NCBI GenBank assembly: GCA_963713805.1
Contig: CAVQNF010000036.1
Span: 1 to 64,000 of the forward strand
Reading direction: 5' to 3'
DNA length: 64,000 nucleotides
Origin: GAS188 sp963713805
GTDB taxonomy: Bacteria > Pseudomonadota > Alphaproteobacteria > Rhizobiales > Beijerinckiaceae
The notes under the pieces were generated by a model. That model worked only from the letters and a program-made list of their open reading frames with translations. It was not told the origin of the DNA and made no database searches. The position numbers and the translations under genes were made by a program. This document shows positions 52,520 to 62,575 of the stretch, piece after piece; the first letter of the stretch is position 1; each line of letters starts with the position of its first letter.

Positions 52520-55500
52520 ATGACGAGCAGGGCTGCTTCCTTGTCCGAAATGCTTGCGACTGCCGACGGCTATCGCAAGGCCGGCCGCCTTGCGCAAGCC
52601 GACGAGCTTTGCCGCGAGATCCTCACGGTGAAGCCGGATCATCCCAACACGCTCCACCTGCGCGCACTCATCGCGCATGACGTCGGGGATAAAACGCGGG
52701 CGATCGAGCTGGTGCGGCGAGCCATCGCCGCCGACGCACGAAATCCGCTTTTGCTTTACAGCCTTGCCGAATTGTGCCGGCGCGCCGGCCGGCTCGATGA
52801 GGCGCTCGAAGCCAACCGGCAAGCGCTTTCCCTCGAACCGCAATCGCCAAGGGCCATCACATCGCTAGGCAGCACCCATGCGGCACGCGGCCAATACCAA
52901 GAGGCGATCTCGCATCTGCGCCACGCCATCGCCATCGCGCCCGACTACGCGATGGCCCATTTCAACCTCGGCTATGCCTTCCACGCCTTGGGCGAACTCG
53001 GCGAGGCGCTGAAGTCGAAGGATGAAGCCGTGCGCCTTGATCCCCATTTCCTCGATGGCTTTTGCAGCCGCGGCATCACGCTTCAGGAAATGGGCCGTTT
53101 TGACGAGGCGGAAGCCGATTGGAAACATGTCCTCGCCGTGAATCCCAATCACGCGGACGCCCACACGAATCTGGCGTTGAGCGAGCTTCGGCGCGGCAGG
53201 TTTCTTGAAGGGTTTCCGCGATATGAGTGGCGCTGGCGATCGAAGGACGCCGCCCCTCGGCCCGGCCTTCCAACGCCCTGGAAGGGTGAGGATCCGGCAG
53301 GCAAACGCTTTCTCATTCACGCCGAGCAGGGCTTCGGCGACACGCTTCAATTCTGCCGCTACCTGCCCCAGTTGCGGGACCGCGGCGCACGGCTCGTGCT
53401 CTTGCTCCCTCCCCCTTTGCTTCCGCTGATCGCAAACAGCATGCCCTGGCTCGAGCTCTCCCACGGCCCGCGGCCGCCTTCCGACATCCAATCCACGCTT
53501 TTGAGCCTCCCGCATTTGTTGAAGACGACGCTCGACACCATTCCGGCGACAATCCCTTATATCCACGCACCTGCCCAAGCGATTTCGCGCTTGGGCGCGG
53601 TGATCGGACAAGGCGCCGAGCTCAAGATCGGGCTCGCCTGGGCTGGCAACCCCAAGCATTCCCTCGACAAGGACCGCTCCCTCGCCTTCGCGGCGCTCGC
53701 GCCCATCCTCGCGGTGGAAGGCGTCCGCTTCTTCAGCCTCCAAATCGGCGAGGCGGCCCGTGACGCCTCAAACGGCATCATCGATCTTTCGCCCGAGCTC
53801 CCCGACTTCGCGCAAACCGCCGGCGCCATCGCCAATCTCGACCTCGTGATCTGCGTCGACACGGCCGTCGCTCACCTCGCCGGCGCCATGGGCAAGCGCG
53901 TCTTCATCATGCTGCCCTTCCTCGCGGATTGGCGCTGGCTCCGCGAACGCGAGGACAGCCCCTGGTATCCGACGGCGCGCCTGTTTCGGCAAAAAACGCA
54001 TGGCGATTGGAGACCCGTGGCGAACGACATCGCGAAAGCGTTGGAAGCCCTCGTCGAGGCCCGTGGTCGCCGGCAATCGAGGGAGAAGGCCGCCGAGGGC
54101 CCGGGCACGAAAATCGGGGCGCCCTCCACGTCCCCGAACCTGCCGGGTGAAACTCTTTCCTTATCGGACCTCCTCGCAATCGCAGATGAGCATCGCAAGG
54201 CCGGCCGCCTGTCGAAAGCCGATGAACTTTGCCGCCAAATACTCGAGGCCAAGCCCCTTCACCCCGATACGCTGCATCTTCGCGCCCGCATCGCGCAGGA
54301 TGCGGGCGACCGACCAGCCGCGGTCGCGTTCATGCGGCAGGCGATCGCGACCAACAGCCGAGATCCTTTCTTCTATTGCGGCCTCGCCGACATGTTCCGC
54401 GCCGCCGGGCTCCTCGATGAGGCTCTGGCGGCGAGCCAGCGAGGGCTCGCCTTGCATCCCCATTCCCCCCAAGCCCTCTATGGGGTCGGCACGATGCTTT
54501 GCGCGCGCGGAGAATACCAAGAGGCGATCGATGTTTTGCGGCAGGTCATAGCGCTCGCGCCCGAAGCCTCCGCGGCTCATATGAACCTCGCCCACGCCTT
54601 CCATAAGCTCGCCAGGTTTGATCATGCCGAGACCCATTGGAAACAAGCGCTCGCGGTCGATCCTTCTCATGCCGAAGCCCATCAGAAACCTCGGCATGTG
54701 CTACCTCCTGCGCGGAAATTTCACGCAAGGATTTTCGCATTATCAATGGCGCTTCCGAATCCAGGATGGCCCTCCTCGACCCAAGCTCTTGACCCCGTGG
54801 GAAGGCGGCGATCCGAAAGGCAAGCGCATCCTCATTCACTCCGAGCAAGGCTACGGCGACACCATCCAATTTTGCCGTTACTTGCCCATCTTGCGCGAAG
54901 CGGGCGCGAGACTGGTTCTGAACGTACCGCGATCCTTGCGCTCGCTCATCGCCCACAGCGTGCCCTGGCTCGAGCTCCAGACCGACCAGCCGCTCTCAAC
55001 CGATTTTCAAACCACTCTTCCGAGCCTCCCGCATCTGTTGAAGACAACGCTCGAGACCATTCCGGCGCCGATCCCGTATGTCCACGCGCCTCCCCAAGCG
55101 ATTTCCCGCTTCGCCGCGATGATCGGGCGAGGAGCCGAGCTCAAGGTCGGGCTCGTCTGGGCGGGAAATCCCGAGCATCTCCGCGACCGGGACCGGTCCC
55201 TCGCCTTTTCGGCGCTCGCGCCGATCCTCGCGATCGAGGGTGTGCGTTTCTTCGGACTCCAGATCGGCGCGGCGGCCAAGACGTGAGAGCTTCGACGGGC
55301 ATCATCGACCTCGCGCCCGAGCTCACCGACTTCGCGCAAACCGCCGGCGCCATCGCCAATCTCGACCTCGTGATTTCCGTCGATACGGCGGTCGCTCATC
55401 TCGCGGGCGCCATGGGCAAGCCGCGTCTGGATCATGTTGCCCTTCGTTCCGGATTGGCGCTGGCTCCTCGAGCGCCAGGACAGCCCCTGGTATCCGACGG

Positions 55501-55609
55501 CGCGCCTCTTCCGCCAAAGGGCGCGGGGCGATTGGGGACCCGTGGTGAAGGAGACTCGCGGAGGCCGTGGCTGGGCTGGCGCAAGCCGCTGCCGCTCGTC
55601 ACGACATGA
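52520..55609 (+). CDS. TPR and glycosyltransferase-9-like protein, modules 1 and 2 in one reading frame
   Basis: As sequenced, the frame runs for 1029 codons from ATG 52520. Module 1 (residues about 1-520) is complete: about seven TPR repeats (ADGYRKAGRLAQADELCREI, LGSTHAARGQYQEAISHLRH and so on), then a GT-B-type domain like ADP-heptose glycosyltransferases (FLIHAEQGFGDTLQFCRYLP, GLAWAGNPKHS, FAQTAGAIANLDLVICVDTA, VAHLAGAMGKR, WYPTARLFRQ). Such proteins are putative glycosyltransferases; acceptor unknown. No stop separates it from module 2, which starts at SLSDLLAIADEHRKAG. Module 2 is interrupted by about four single-base insertions, first near 54685 (HRNLGMCYLLRG is restored by dropping one C), two near 55275, one near 55430. 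Beyond 54690 the 1029-codon translation is therefore partly out of frame. Corrected, the second module would end near 55623. Confidence 0.75.
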   Translation: MTSRAASLSEMLATADGYRKAGRLAQADELCREILTVKPDHPNTLHLRALIAHDVGDKTRAIELVRRAIAADARNPLLLYSLAELCRRAGRLDEALEANRQALSLEPQSPRAITSLGSTHAARGQYQEAISHLRHAIAIAPDYAMAHFNLGYAFHALGELGEALKSKDEAVRLDPHFLDGFCSRGITLQEMGRFDEAEADWKHVLAVNPNHADAHTNLALSELRRGRFLEGFPRYEWRWRSKDAAPRPGLPTPWKGEDPAGKRFLIHAEQGFGDTLQFCRYLPQLRDRGARLVLLLPPPLLPLIANSMPWLELSHGPRPPSDIQSTLLSLPHLLKTTLDTIPATIPYIHAPAQAISRLGAVIGQGAELKIGLAWAGNPKHSLDKDRSLAFAALAPILAVEGVRFFSLQIGEAARDASNGIIDLSPELPDFAQTAGAIANLDLVICVDTAVAHLAGAMGKRVFIMLPFLADWRWLREREDSPWYPTARLFRQKTHGDWRPVANDIAKALEALVEARGRRQSREKAAEGPGTKIGAPSTSPNLPGETLSLSDLLAIADEHRKAGRLSKADELCRQILEAKPLHPDTLHLRARIAQDAGDRPAAVAFMRQAIATNSRDPFFYCGLADMFRAAGLLDEALAASQRGLALHPHSPQALYGVGTMLCARGEYQEAIDVLRQVIALAPEASAAHMNLAHAFHKLARFDHAETHWKQALAVDPSHAEAHQKPRHVLPPARKFHARIFALSMALPNPGWPSSTQALDPVGRRRSERQAHPHSLRARLRRHHPILPLLAHLARSGRETGSERTAILALAHRPQRALARAPDRPAALNRFSNHSSEPPASVEDNARDHSGADPVCPRASPSDFPLRRDDRARSRAQGRARLGGKSRASPRPGPVPRLFGARADPRDRGCAFLRTPDRRGGQDVRASTGIIDLAPELTDFAQTAGAIANLDLVISVDTAVAHLAGAMGKPRLDHVALRSGLALAPRAPGQPLVSDGAPLPPKGAGRLGTRGEGDSRRPWLGWRKPLPLVTT

Positions 55610-55623
55610 GGCCGCGACTCTGA
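54147..55623 (+). repeat. Second TPR + GT9-like module of the tandem array
   Basis: A direct repeat of module 1 (52532-54080) with the same order of TPR units and the GT-B-type end: GDTIQFCRYLPILREAGARL, VGLVWAGNPEHLRDRDRSLA, FAQTAGAIANLDLVISVDTA and PDWRWLLERQDSPWYPTARL. DNA identity with modules 1 and 3 is high over the glycosyltransferase part by eye. Interrupted by several +1 insertions but with no in-frame stop codons or loss of motifs between them. A linker of about 20 residues rich in Gly, Pro and Ser (KIGAPSTSPNLPGET) joins it to module 1. Confidence 0.75.
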
Positions 55624-55764
55624 CAAACAAGCAGTGTCGGAAGGCAGGGGTTAAAGGTGCCTCTCACCATCGCGAGCGGAGCGCGGTTGGAACGGCCTTC
55701 GCCATTCCGAATGGATCGCGGCTCATCGGCGCGCCATTCTCAATGCCGTCCGGTCTAACTCGGC

Positions 55765-57412
55765 ATGCCTGAGCAGGCCATTTCCTTCCCGGACCTCCTC
55801 GCGATCGCCGACGGCCTTCGCAAGGGCGGGCGCTTGCGAAAGGCCGACGAGCTCTGCGGCCAGCTCCTCGAGATCAAGCCCGGTCACGCCGACGTGCTCC
55901 ATCTTCGAGCCCTCATCGCGCATGACGGGGGCGATGAGGAAACGGCCATCGACTTCATGGGACAAGCGGTCGCCGCCAATGGGAATGAGGCGCATCTTCA
56001 CTGGAATCTCGCCGAGATGTGCCGCCGCGCCGGGCGGCTTGATGAAGCGCTCGAGGCAAGCCGCCGCGCGCATGCCTTGGAGCCTCAATCCCCCAGGGCG
56101 CTCAACACCCTCGGCACCACGCTTTGCTCGCGCAAGGAGTATCAAGAGGCGACGGCTCACCTTGAGCAGGCTATCGCGTTTGCGCCTCAATATGCATCGC
56201 CCCGTGTGAGCCTTTCCCATGCTCTCGCGGCCTTGGAGCGCCCCGCGGAGGCGCTTTCGGCCATCAACGAGGCCATAAGGCTCGACCCGAAAGACCCCCG
56301 GGCCTTCCACGACCGCGGCCTCATTCTTTACGAGCTCGACCGATTCGAGGAAGCCGAGGCCGATTGGAGGCACGCGCTCGCGCTCGACCCGACCCATATG
56401 AACGCGCGAAATGCCCTCATCGAGAGACGCGGGCATCGCTCTTTATAAGATGGGCCAATTCGACGAGGCGGAGGCGAATTGGAAACGAGAGCTCTGCACG
56501 TCGCTCGACGGACGCGGACGCGCACACGAATCTCGGGATCAGCCTACCTCCTGCGCGGGAATTTGTCGGAAGGGTTTGTCGCTTTACGAATGGCGTCTGC
56601 GCCGAGGAAGGACATCGAAGCTCCCGCCTCAACTCGCCGCCGTCATGGAAAGGCGATGATCCTGCCGGCAAGCGCCTTCTCGTTCATGCCGAGCAAGGCT
56701 TCGGCGACACGCTCCAGTTCTGCCGTTACTTGCCCCTGTTACGCGAGCGCGGCGCGAGGCCTCGTATTCAGCGTGCAGCGAGCCTTGCGGTCGCTCATCG
56801 CGCACAGCATGCCCTGGCTCGAGCTCCAGAGCGACCAGGCCGCCGCCATTCGACATTTCAAGCCACGCTTCTGAGCCTCCCGCATCTGTTGAAGACGACG
56901 CTCGACACGATTCCGGCGCCGATCCCGTATATCCACGCGCCTCCCCAGGCGATTTCCCGCCTGGGCGCGATGATCGGACAAGGAGCCGAGCTCAAGGTCG
57001 GCCTCGTCTGGGCGGGCAATCCCAAGCATTTCCGCGACAGGGACCGGTCCATCGCCCTTCGCGGCGCTCGCGCCGATCCTCGCGGTCGAGGGTGTGCGTT
57101 TCTTCAGCCTCCAGATCGGTGCGGCGGCGCGTGAAGCTTCGGCGAGCCATCACCGATCTTGCGCTCGGAGCTCACCGACTTCGCGCAAACCGCCGGCGCC
57201 ATCGCCAATCTCGATCTCGTGATCTCCGTCGACACCGCCGTCGCTCATCTCGCCGGCGCGATGGGCAAGCGCGCGTGGATCATGCTGCCCTTCGTTCCGG
57301 ATTGGCGCTGGCTCCTAGAGCGCGAGGACAGCCCCTGGTATCCGACGGCGCGCCTGTTCCGCCAGAGAGACGCGCGGCGATTGGGAACCGGTGATGCGTG
57401 AGATCGCGGAGG
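55765..57412 (+). pseudogene. Third TPR + GT9-like module, frameshifted repeatedly
   Basis: Starts with its own ATG at 55765 (MPEQAISFPDLLAIADGLRK) and reads in frame through about six TPR units to 56448. It then continues in shifted frames: ALYKMGQFDEAEANWKRE, HTNLGIS, YLLRGNLSEGF, KGDDPAGKRLLVHAEQGFGD, LVFSVQRALRSLIAHSMPWL, LLSLPHLLKTTLDTIPAPI, VGLVWAGNPKHFRDRDRS and FAQTAGAIANLDLVISVDTA to PWYPTARLFRQ. At least seven frame changes, all in the +1 direction where I could follow them, separate blocks that are individually well conserved. As printed it cannot make a full protein. Whether the breaks are real or errors cannot be decided from the sequence; the conservation between them favours errors. 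Confidence 0.7.
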
Positions 57413-57545
57413 GCTTGGCCATGCTCGCGCAAGGGCACACGCTGGCAGGGCAGATCGCGCCAAAGCCGCATCCGGCAAGGGCCTGACCTCGCGCTCACGA
57501 AATGGCGTGAGAGCTCCCTTCAAAAGCGCCGGCGAGTGGGCTCCC

Positions 57546-57694
57546 ACGAGGAGGCGACGCTGAAGCGCTTCCGGTGCAGGGGTTCCTCGATCGCGCTCGA
57601 GGCCGCCAATCCAGCCTACGAAACGCGCCTGCTCGGGCTCGACCGGGTGCAGATTCAAGGCAAGCTCGTGAGCCTCATCGGGCGCTACAATTGA
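57546..57694 (+). repeat. Duplicated 3' end of lexA
   Basis: The frame EEATLKRFRCRGSSIALEAA to GKLVSLIGRYN repeats the last 50 residues of LexA with four or five changes, including the stop codon. The DNA matches 52025-52172 at about 90 percent by eye, and similarity continues some 20 bases past the stop (GTGA-CGCGGTT). It includes the catalytic Lys region but not the Ser, the cleavage site or the DNA-binding domain, so it is not a repressor. It bounds the TPR array on the right as lexA does on the left. Confidence 0.88.
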
Positions 57695-57805
57695 TCTCTC
57701 TCATAGTGATCGCGGTTCCCGGGGTTTGCGCCGGCGGCGCCATCGCGGTTGCCGCTTTGTCGCTGGCGCATCGCCGCTGGGAGTGAAATGCCGATTTGCA
57801 TGGCG

Positions 57806-59304
57806 TTATGGAAAATCCGGATTTCCATAGGGGTAGTATCTTGCAAGGTCGATATTTTCGTAGTTGAGGCCCTCCAGCCGCACCGTTCCCAAAAAGGGTT
57901 CGGTCGGCTCGACCAGGAGGATGGTCTTCGCAAACCCGCCGTCGTCGAACCCGCGCCGGAAATGCACGCGTGATTTGATCGCGAAGACCTTGAAATCGTC
58001 TACGTTCAGTCCGAGCGCGCGAAACGAGTTCGGCTCTATGATTTGGGCGAGATAAGGGCTGATCACCAATACATTCTCGCGGCCGAACTTGACGTTGACC
58101 CAAATTTGGCCCGCGCCTCGGGAAATCCCCTCGCTCACGCCGATGACCGTTCCTACGACACGAACCGGTTCTCCGGCGGACGGGTCCACCGACCCGCCGA
58201 TTTCCATATCGAAACGATCGCCGGCTTTCACGCCCTTCGCCTGAAGGGCTTCGACGGCCTTGGCGTCGGCCAGCGTGGCGACAAGGACCTTCGCAAGATC
58301 GCGCGACATGATTTCCTTCAGCAACCAGGTGGCGCTGCCGGAACGATCGCTGTGGTCGGCAAGGACGACCGGCGTCCTCCCCTCCGCGATCGCTGTCTCC
58401 GCCAGCGCCACCCCTTGCTTCACGGTGTGGATCTGCGTCGAGGTCAAGCAGGGCTTCCCTGTGGCGCCAAGCGGTCCGCGCCATATCATCGGCGATCTTT
58501 CCGGCGAGCTCGGCGTTTGCGTTCGTGAGCACCTGGACCGTCATCCCCAGGTCCGGCACATCGGCCCAGGGGAAGCCGAAGAATAGATTCGACATAGGCG
58601 TCGGGCTCGCGCGCTTCCCACGTCAAGGCACGCTGAACGAGGTCCATCCAGGGAGACGCGCCGGTCCATTGCAGAACGGTCGGTGAAATGATGGGAACCT
58701 TCACGGTCGCGTGGGTGGGCGCGTAATCCCGCTTGATAGCCCGAACCAAGGTCCGCGCCGCACGCTCTCCTTGGAGGTAGCTGTCGTAATGGGGGAAGTA
58801 TTTCACGGTGAACGCCATGTCGGCGTGACGGAGAAACGCTTCGTCCTCGTTGCCATGGGGGTCGAAGGTCCCAACGATAAAGGTGCGCGGTCCCACGGCT
58901 TCGCGTACCTGTCGCGCGAGTTCCGCCTCGGGTCGCGGCACGCCGCGCACCGCCATGGCCCCATGCAAGCAAAGATAGACGCCGTCGAATGATCGCTCCG
59001 CCTTGATCGCGGAGATCATCTTGCCGAGGAATTTCTCGAAGGCCTCTCGGGTAATCCAGCCGGACCCGGTGCCGGTCTTCGGCCAGTAAGGCGATTCGAT
59101 GCCGGTCAATTCGACGCCGTCGTGCTCGCGCGCAACCTTAACAAATCCTCCCATGTAGGATTTGCTGTCCCAACGAAGCAGTTCCTCGCCGCGGGCCGGC
59201 GAGCCTTGGTAGGTGAAATCCTCGACCGTCGTGTCGTTTTTCAGAAACGTCACGGTCTCATGCGCAAAGTGCAGAACCGCTATTCTGATCGGCTTCTTGG
59301 TCAT
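57806..59304 (-). CDS. MlrC-family (M81) metallohydrolase (two +1 frameshifts)
   Basis: About 498 residues when restored. The ATG at 59304 overlaps the stop of the MFS gene (ATGA). Marks of the MlrC/M81 family: RIAVLHFAHETVTF, ERSFDGVYLCLHGAMAVRG, VGTFDPHGNEDEAFLRHADM, FFGFPWADVPDLGM and, in the C-terminal MlrC domain, VVLADHSDRSGSATWLLKEI and TVKQGVALAETAIAEG. The frame breaks near 58590 (DAY to SNLFFGF) and near 58420-58430 (DLD to QIHTVKQG). Each is repaired by removing one base. MlrC of microcystin degraders opens linear microcystin, but most relatives act on other amides or small ring compounds. Here the coupling to a transporter suggests the imported compound is its substrate. Confidence 0.82.
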
Positions 59305-60576
59305 GATCCTCGATCCAGGTTCTTTGCCAAATGTCGCCGTCGCAACGGCTTTAGCGCGAACAGGGCGAGCAACACCACGGCGAAGTTGGTGAGCGTCGCG
59401 GCAAGGAACACGCCGTGCCAGCTTCTCGTGGCATCCTGCAAGAGATTGGCGAAGGGCACGAGAAAGGCCGATGTGCCCTTCGCCGTATAAAGGAGGCTCG
59501 CGTTCGCGGTCGCGAATTTCGGGCCGAATGTGTCCGTCGCGGTCGAAGGGAAGAGGCTGAAGATCTCACCCCAGGTGAAGAAGATGAGGCCGGCAAAAAG
59601 GACGAAGGCCAAGGGGCGTGTCCCGAACAAATCCAAGAGCCAATAGGCCGTCCCGCCGAGCGCGAAGGCGATCGCCATCGTGTATTCGCGCCCGATGACA
59701 TCCGAGACCCATCCGAAGAAGGGGCGCGCCAAGCCGTTCATCACATTGTCGAAGACGAGCGCGATGGTGAGGGTGGAAACACCGAGCCAAAGGGCAGCAT
59801 CGGCGACGCCGTAGCTCTTGGCGATCAGCGCGATCTCGGCCGTCGCCGTGAGGCCGCTCGCCGACACCGCGACAAACATCACATAGAGGAGCCAGAAGAT
59901 CGGGCTCGCGAGCACCTCGCGCGGCGTGAAGCTTCGCGACGATTGTCGCAGCTTCGGCGAGTTCACCGGAAGCGACCTCGCCTTGCCTCGGCGGACGCAG
60001 CGCGAAGGCAAGGACGAAGGCCACGGCGCCCTGTGCGATGGCGAAAATCAGAAATGTTGCTTCATAGCCGCGTGCGGCGATCAGCATGCGGATCGGAAAG
60101 ACGGTGAGCGCGGCTCCGGCACCGAAGCCGGCCGCCGTGAGGCCGACCGCCAGGCCGCGCCGATCGGGAAACCATTTCACCGCATTGCCGATGCAGGTCG
60201 CGTAAATGCCGCCGGCCCCGACGCCCGAGAGCGCGGCCGCGACATAGAGAAGCCAGAGCGAGTCCGCGATCGAGTTGAGGCCCCAGCCGAGCGCCACGAG
60301 AAGGGCACCGCTCGCGACCATCAGCCGCGGGCCGCGCTCTCCCAATCGATCGACGATGAAGCCCTCGACCGGGGTGAGCCAGGTCTCGACCGCGACGAAG
60401 ATGCTGAAGGCGAGCTGGATTTCATCGGCTCGCCAGCCATGGGCCTTCTGTATCGGGCCGACGAAGAGCGTCCAGCCATATTGCAGATTGGCGATGAGCG
60501 CCATGCACGAGACGCCGATGACGAGTTGCCATACCCTTTGTGTGCCCGCCTTGGCGGGTGGCGCTTGCAAGGACAT
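59301..60576 (-). CDS. Oxalate/formate antiporter-like MFS transporter (one +1 frameshift)
   Basis: About 424 residues, 12 membrane helices, major facilitator superfamily. ATG 60576 has GGGGAG upstream. The first half has VIGVSCMALIANLQYGWTLF, WLTPVEGFIVDRLGERGPR, GVGAGGIYATCIGNAVKWF and PDRRGLAVGLTAAGFGAGAA, which are characteristic of the OFA (oxalate/formate antiporter) group. Near 59945 the frame shifts by one base; the second half resumes SFTPREVLASPIFWLLYVMF and FGWVSDVIGREYTM. It is downstream of the frc gene (380-base gap) and upstream of mlrC (overlapping). An organic-acid exchanger for the CoA-dependent decarboxylation route is the simple interpretation, but the mlrC coupling leaves the real substrate open. 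Confidence 0.82.
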
Positions 60577-60954
60577 TTCGGCTCCCCGCTGATATGTTGG
60601 CCTGCATAGGCTGGCGCGTTTCTTCGACGCGCTCTCAACTTCCGTTATTAGACCTCGCGAAACGCCTCTCTATTCCCGACACTCGTATCTAAGATGCGCC
60701 GCTTACGCGCCAATTCTGAAACTTGTTTGCATTTAAAGGAAGTTCGCCCCGAGGTCCGGCTTTCGGACCCGTCTATCGAGGCGAAGTGCCAGCTTCGGCG
60801 ATCGGCCTCCGCGATCATCCGTCGAGTTCACACTTGGCCGATCGCAATCGAGCGAGACGAAATCTCAATCCCGCTCGAGCCGCTCATCTTGAACTTCCCC
60901 GCGAAGCGGACAGCGCCTCAATCGCCGCGTTCCTTCCTCTTCCTCGCCACACGG
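60577..60954. other. Gap between frc and the MFS gene
   Basis: About 380 bases downstream of frc. No conserved frame on either strand. It could hold a terminator for frc or a promoter for the MFS-mlrC pair. I see an AT-rich patch around 60620-60740 but no defined box. Confidence 0.4.
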
Positions 60955-62555
60955 CTATTCGGCGGCGAGCGGCATCGGCTCGCCGAGCGCGCCCGACGCC
61001 TGCACCTTCGCGATGCGGCGCCGATCGAACTTCAGCACGTCGCGCAGGATCTCCTCGGTGTGCTCGCCGAGCAAGGGCGAACGCTTCACCTCGCTGATCG
61101 AATCCGACATCTTGATCGGGTTGCCGACGGTGAGATATTTGCCGCGCGTCGGATGATCGACCTCGACGATCGTGCCGGTCTTGCGCAGCGATTGCTCCTC
61201 GGCGAGCTCCTTCATCGACAGGATCGGCCCGCAAGGGATGTCGTATTTGTTGAGGATGTCCATGGCCTCGAACTTGGTCTTGGTCATGGTCCATTGCTCG
61301 ATGGTGTCGAAGATCTGCCGCAGGCGCGGCAGGCGCGCGGCGGGCTTCGCGTAATCGGGATCGGTCTTCCACTCGGGCTTGCCGATCACGTCGCAGATCG
61401 CCTCCCAGACCGGCGCCTGGGTGATGAAATAGATATAGGCGTCGGGATCGGTCTCCCAGCCCTTGCATTTCAGGATCCAGCCCGGCTGGCCGCCGCCTGA
61501 ATCATTGCCGGCGCGCGGCGTCGCCTCGCCGAAGGGGATGTTCTGCCCGAATTGGCTGTATTCCTCGAGCGGCCCGTGCGTGAGGCGCTGCTGATCGCGC
61601 AGCTTGACGCGGCACAGATTGAGCACGCCGTCCTGCATGGCGGCGAGCACCTCTCTGGCCGCGACCGGTGCGGTTGCGCTGATAGAGCGCGCAGACGATG
61701 CCGAGCGCGAGATGCAGCCCCGTGCCGCTGTCGCCGATCTGCGCGCCGGTGACGAGCGGAGGCCCGTCGAGAAAGCCCGTGGTCGAGGCCGCGCCGCCGG
61801 CGCATTGGGCGACGTTCTCATAGACCTTGCAATCCTCGTAAGGGCCCGGGCCGAAGCCCTTGACCGAGGCCACGATCATGCGCGGGTTGAGCTCGTGGAT
61901 ATGCTCGAAGGTGAGCCCCATGCGCTCGAGCGCGCCGGGCGCGAAATTCTCGACCAGCACGTCGCAGGATTTCACCAGCGGCCTCGAGAACCGCCTTGCC
62001 CTCGGGATGCTTGGAATCGATCGTGATCGAGCGCTTGTTGTGGTTGAGCATGGTGAAATAGAGGCTGTCCGCGTTCGGCACGTCGCGAAGCTGGCCGCGC
62101 GTGATGTCGCCGACGCCCGGCCGCTCGACCTTGATCACATCGGCGCCGAACCAGGCGAGAAGCTGCGTGCAGGTGGGGCCCGGATTGCACATGCGTGAAG
62201 TCGAGGATGCGCACGCCGTCGAGCGCCTTGCCGGCGCCGCCCCAGGGCTTGCGCGACGGCGTGCGCGGAAGGCGTTCTTGGCGGACGCAGCATCGCTTCG
62301 TCTCGCCGCTTGCGCGCCGATTGCCACGGCCTTGGCGTGGCGCGCTTTCTGGCGAACTTCTTCGACGAGCTTGGCCGCTTCCTTGACGACGATCTTGGGC
62401 GCCGCCGCCTTGGCTTCGCGAGCCTTCTTGGCATTCGCCTTCTCCGCGCTCTGGCGGCCTTCTTCGGCGCAGCGCGTCTTCGGCCCGCAGCCTTCTCCAC
62501 CGGCTTCTTGGTCACGCCTTCCTCGCCTCGCCGCCTTCCTCGCCTGCTTCGCCAT
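60955..62555 (-). CDS. frc: Formyl-CoA transferase (Frc), with Lys/Ala-rich N-terminal extension; several +1 frameshifts
   Basis: Class III CoA-transferase that moves CoA from formyl-CoA to oxalate. From about 62270: GKALDGVRILDFTHVQSGPT, FGADVIKVERPG, NKRSITIDSKHPEGK, DVLVENFAPGALERMG, the catalytic Asp in TGAQIGDSGTGLHLALG, GGGQPGWILKCKGWETDPDA, IPCGPILSMKELAEE and SPLLGEHTEEILRDVL. The match to Methylobacterium-type Frc is close. Frame breaks near 62181 (CCCC should be CCC), near 61985 and near 61655; each is repaired by removing one base. Upstream of the domain there is no ATG. The open frame continues about 95 codons back to ATG 62555 (AGGGAGAG region upstream), encoding a histone H1-like Lys/Ala/Arg-rich tail with its own frame shifts. 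The TPP enzyme stop is 20 bases before this ATG. Confidence 0.87.
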
Positions 62556-62575
62556 GGAAACGCTCTCCCGCTTCA

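Noticed and set aside
57398..57694. A second lexA-like gene
   Set aside because: Only the last 50 residues match LexA. The DNA-binding domain, cleavage site and catalytic Ser are absent, so it is a duplicated fragment.
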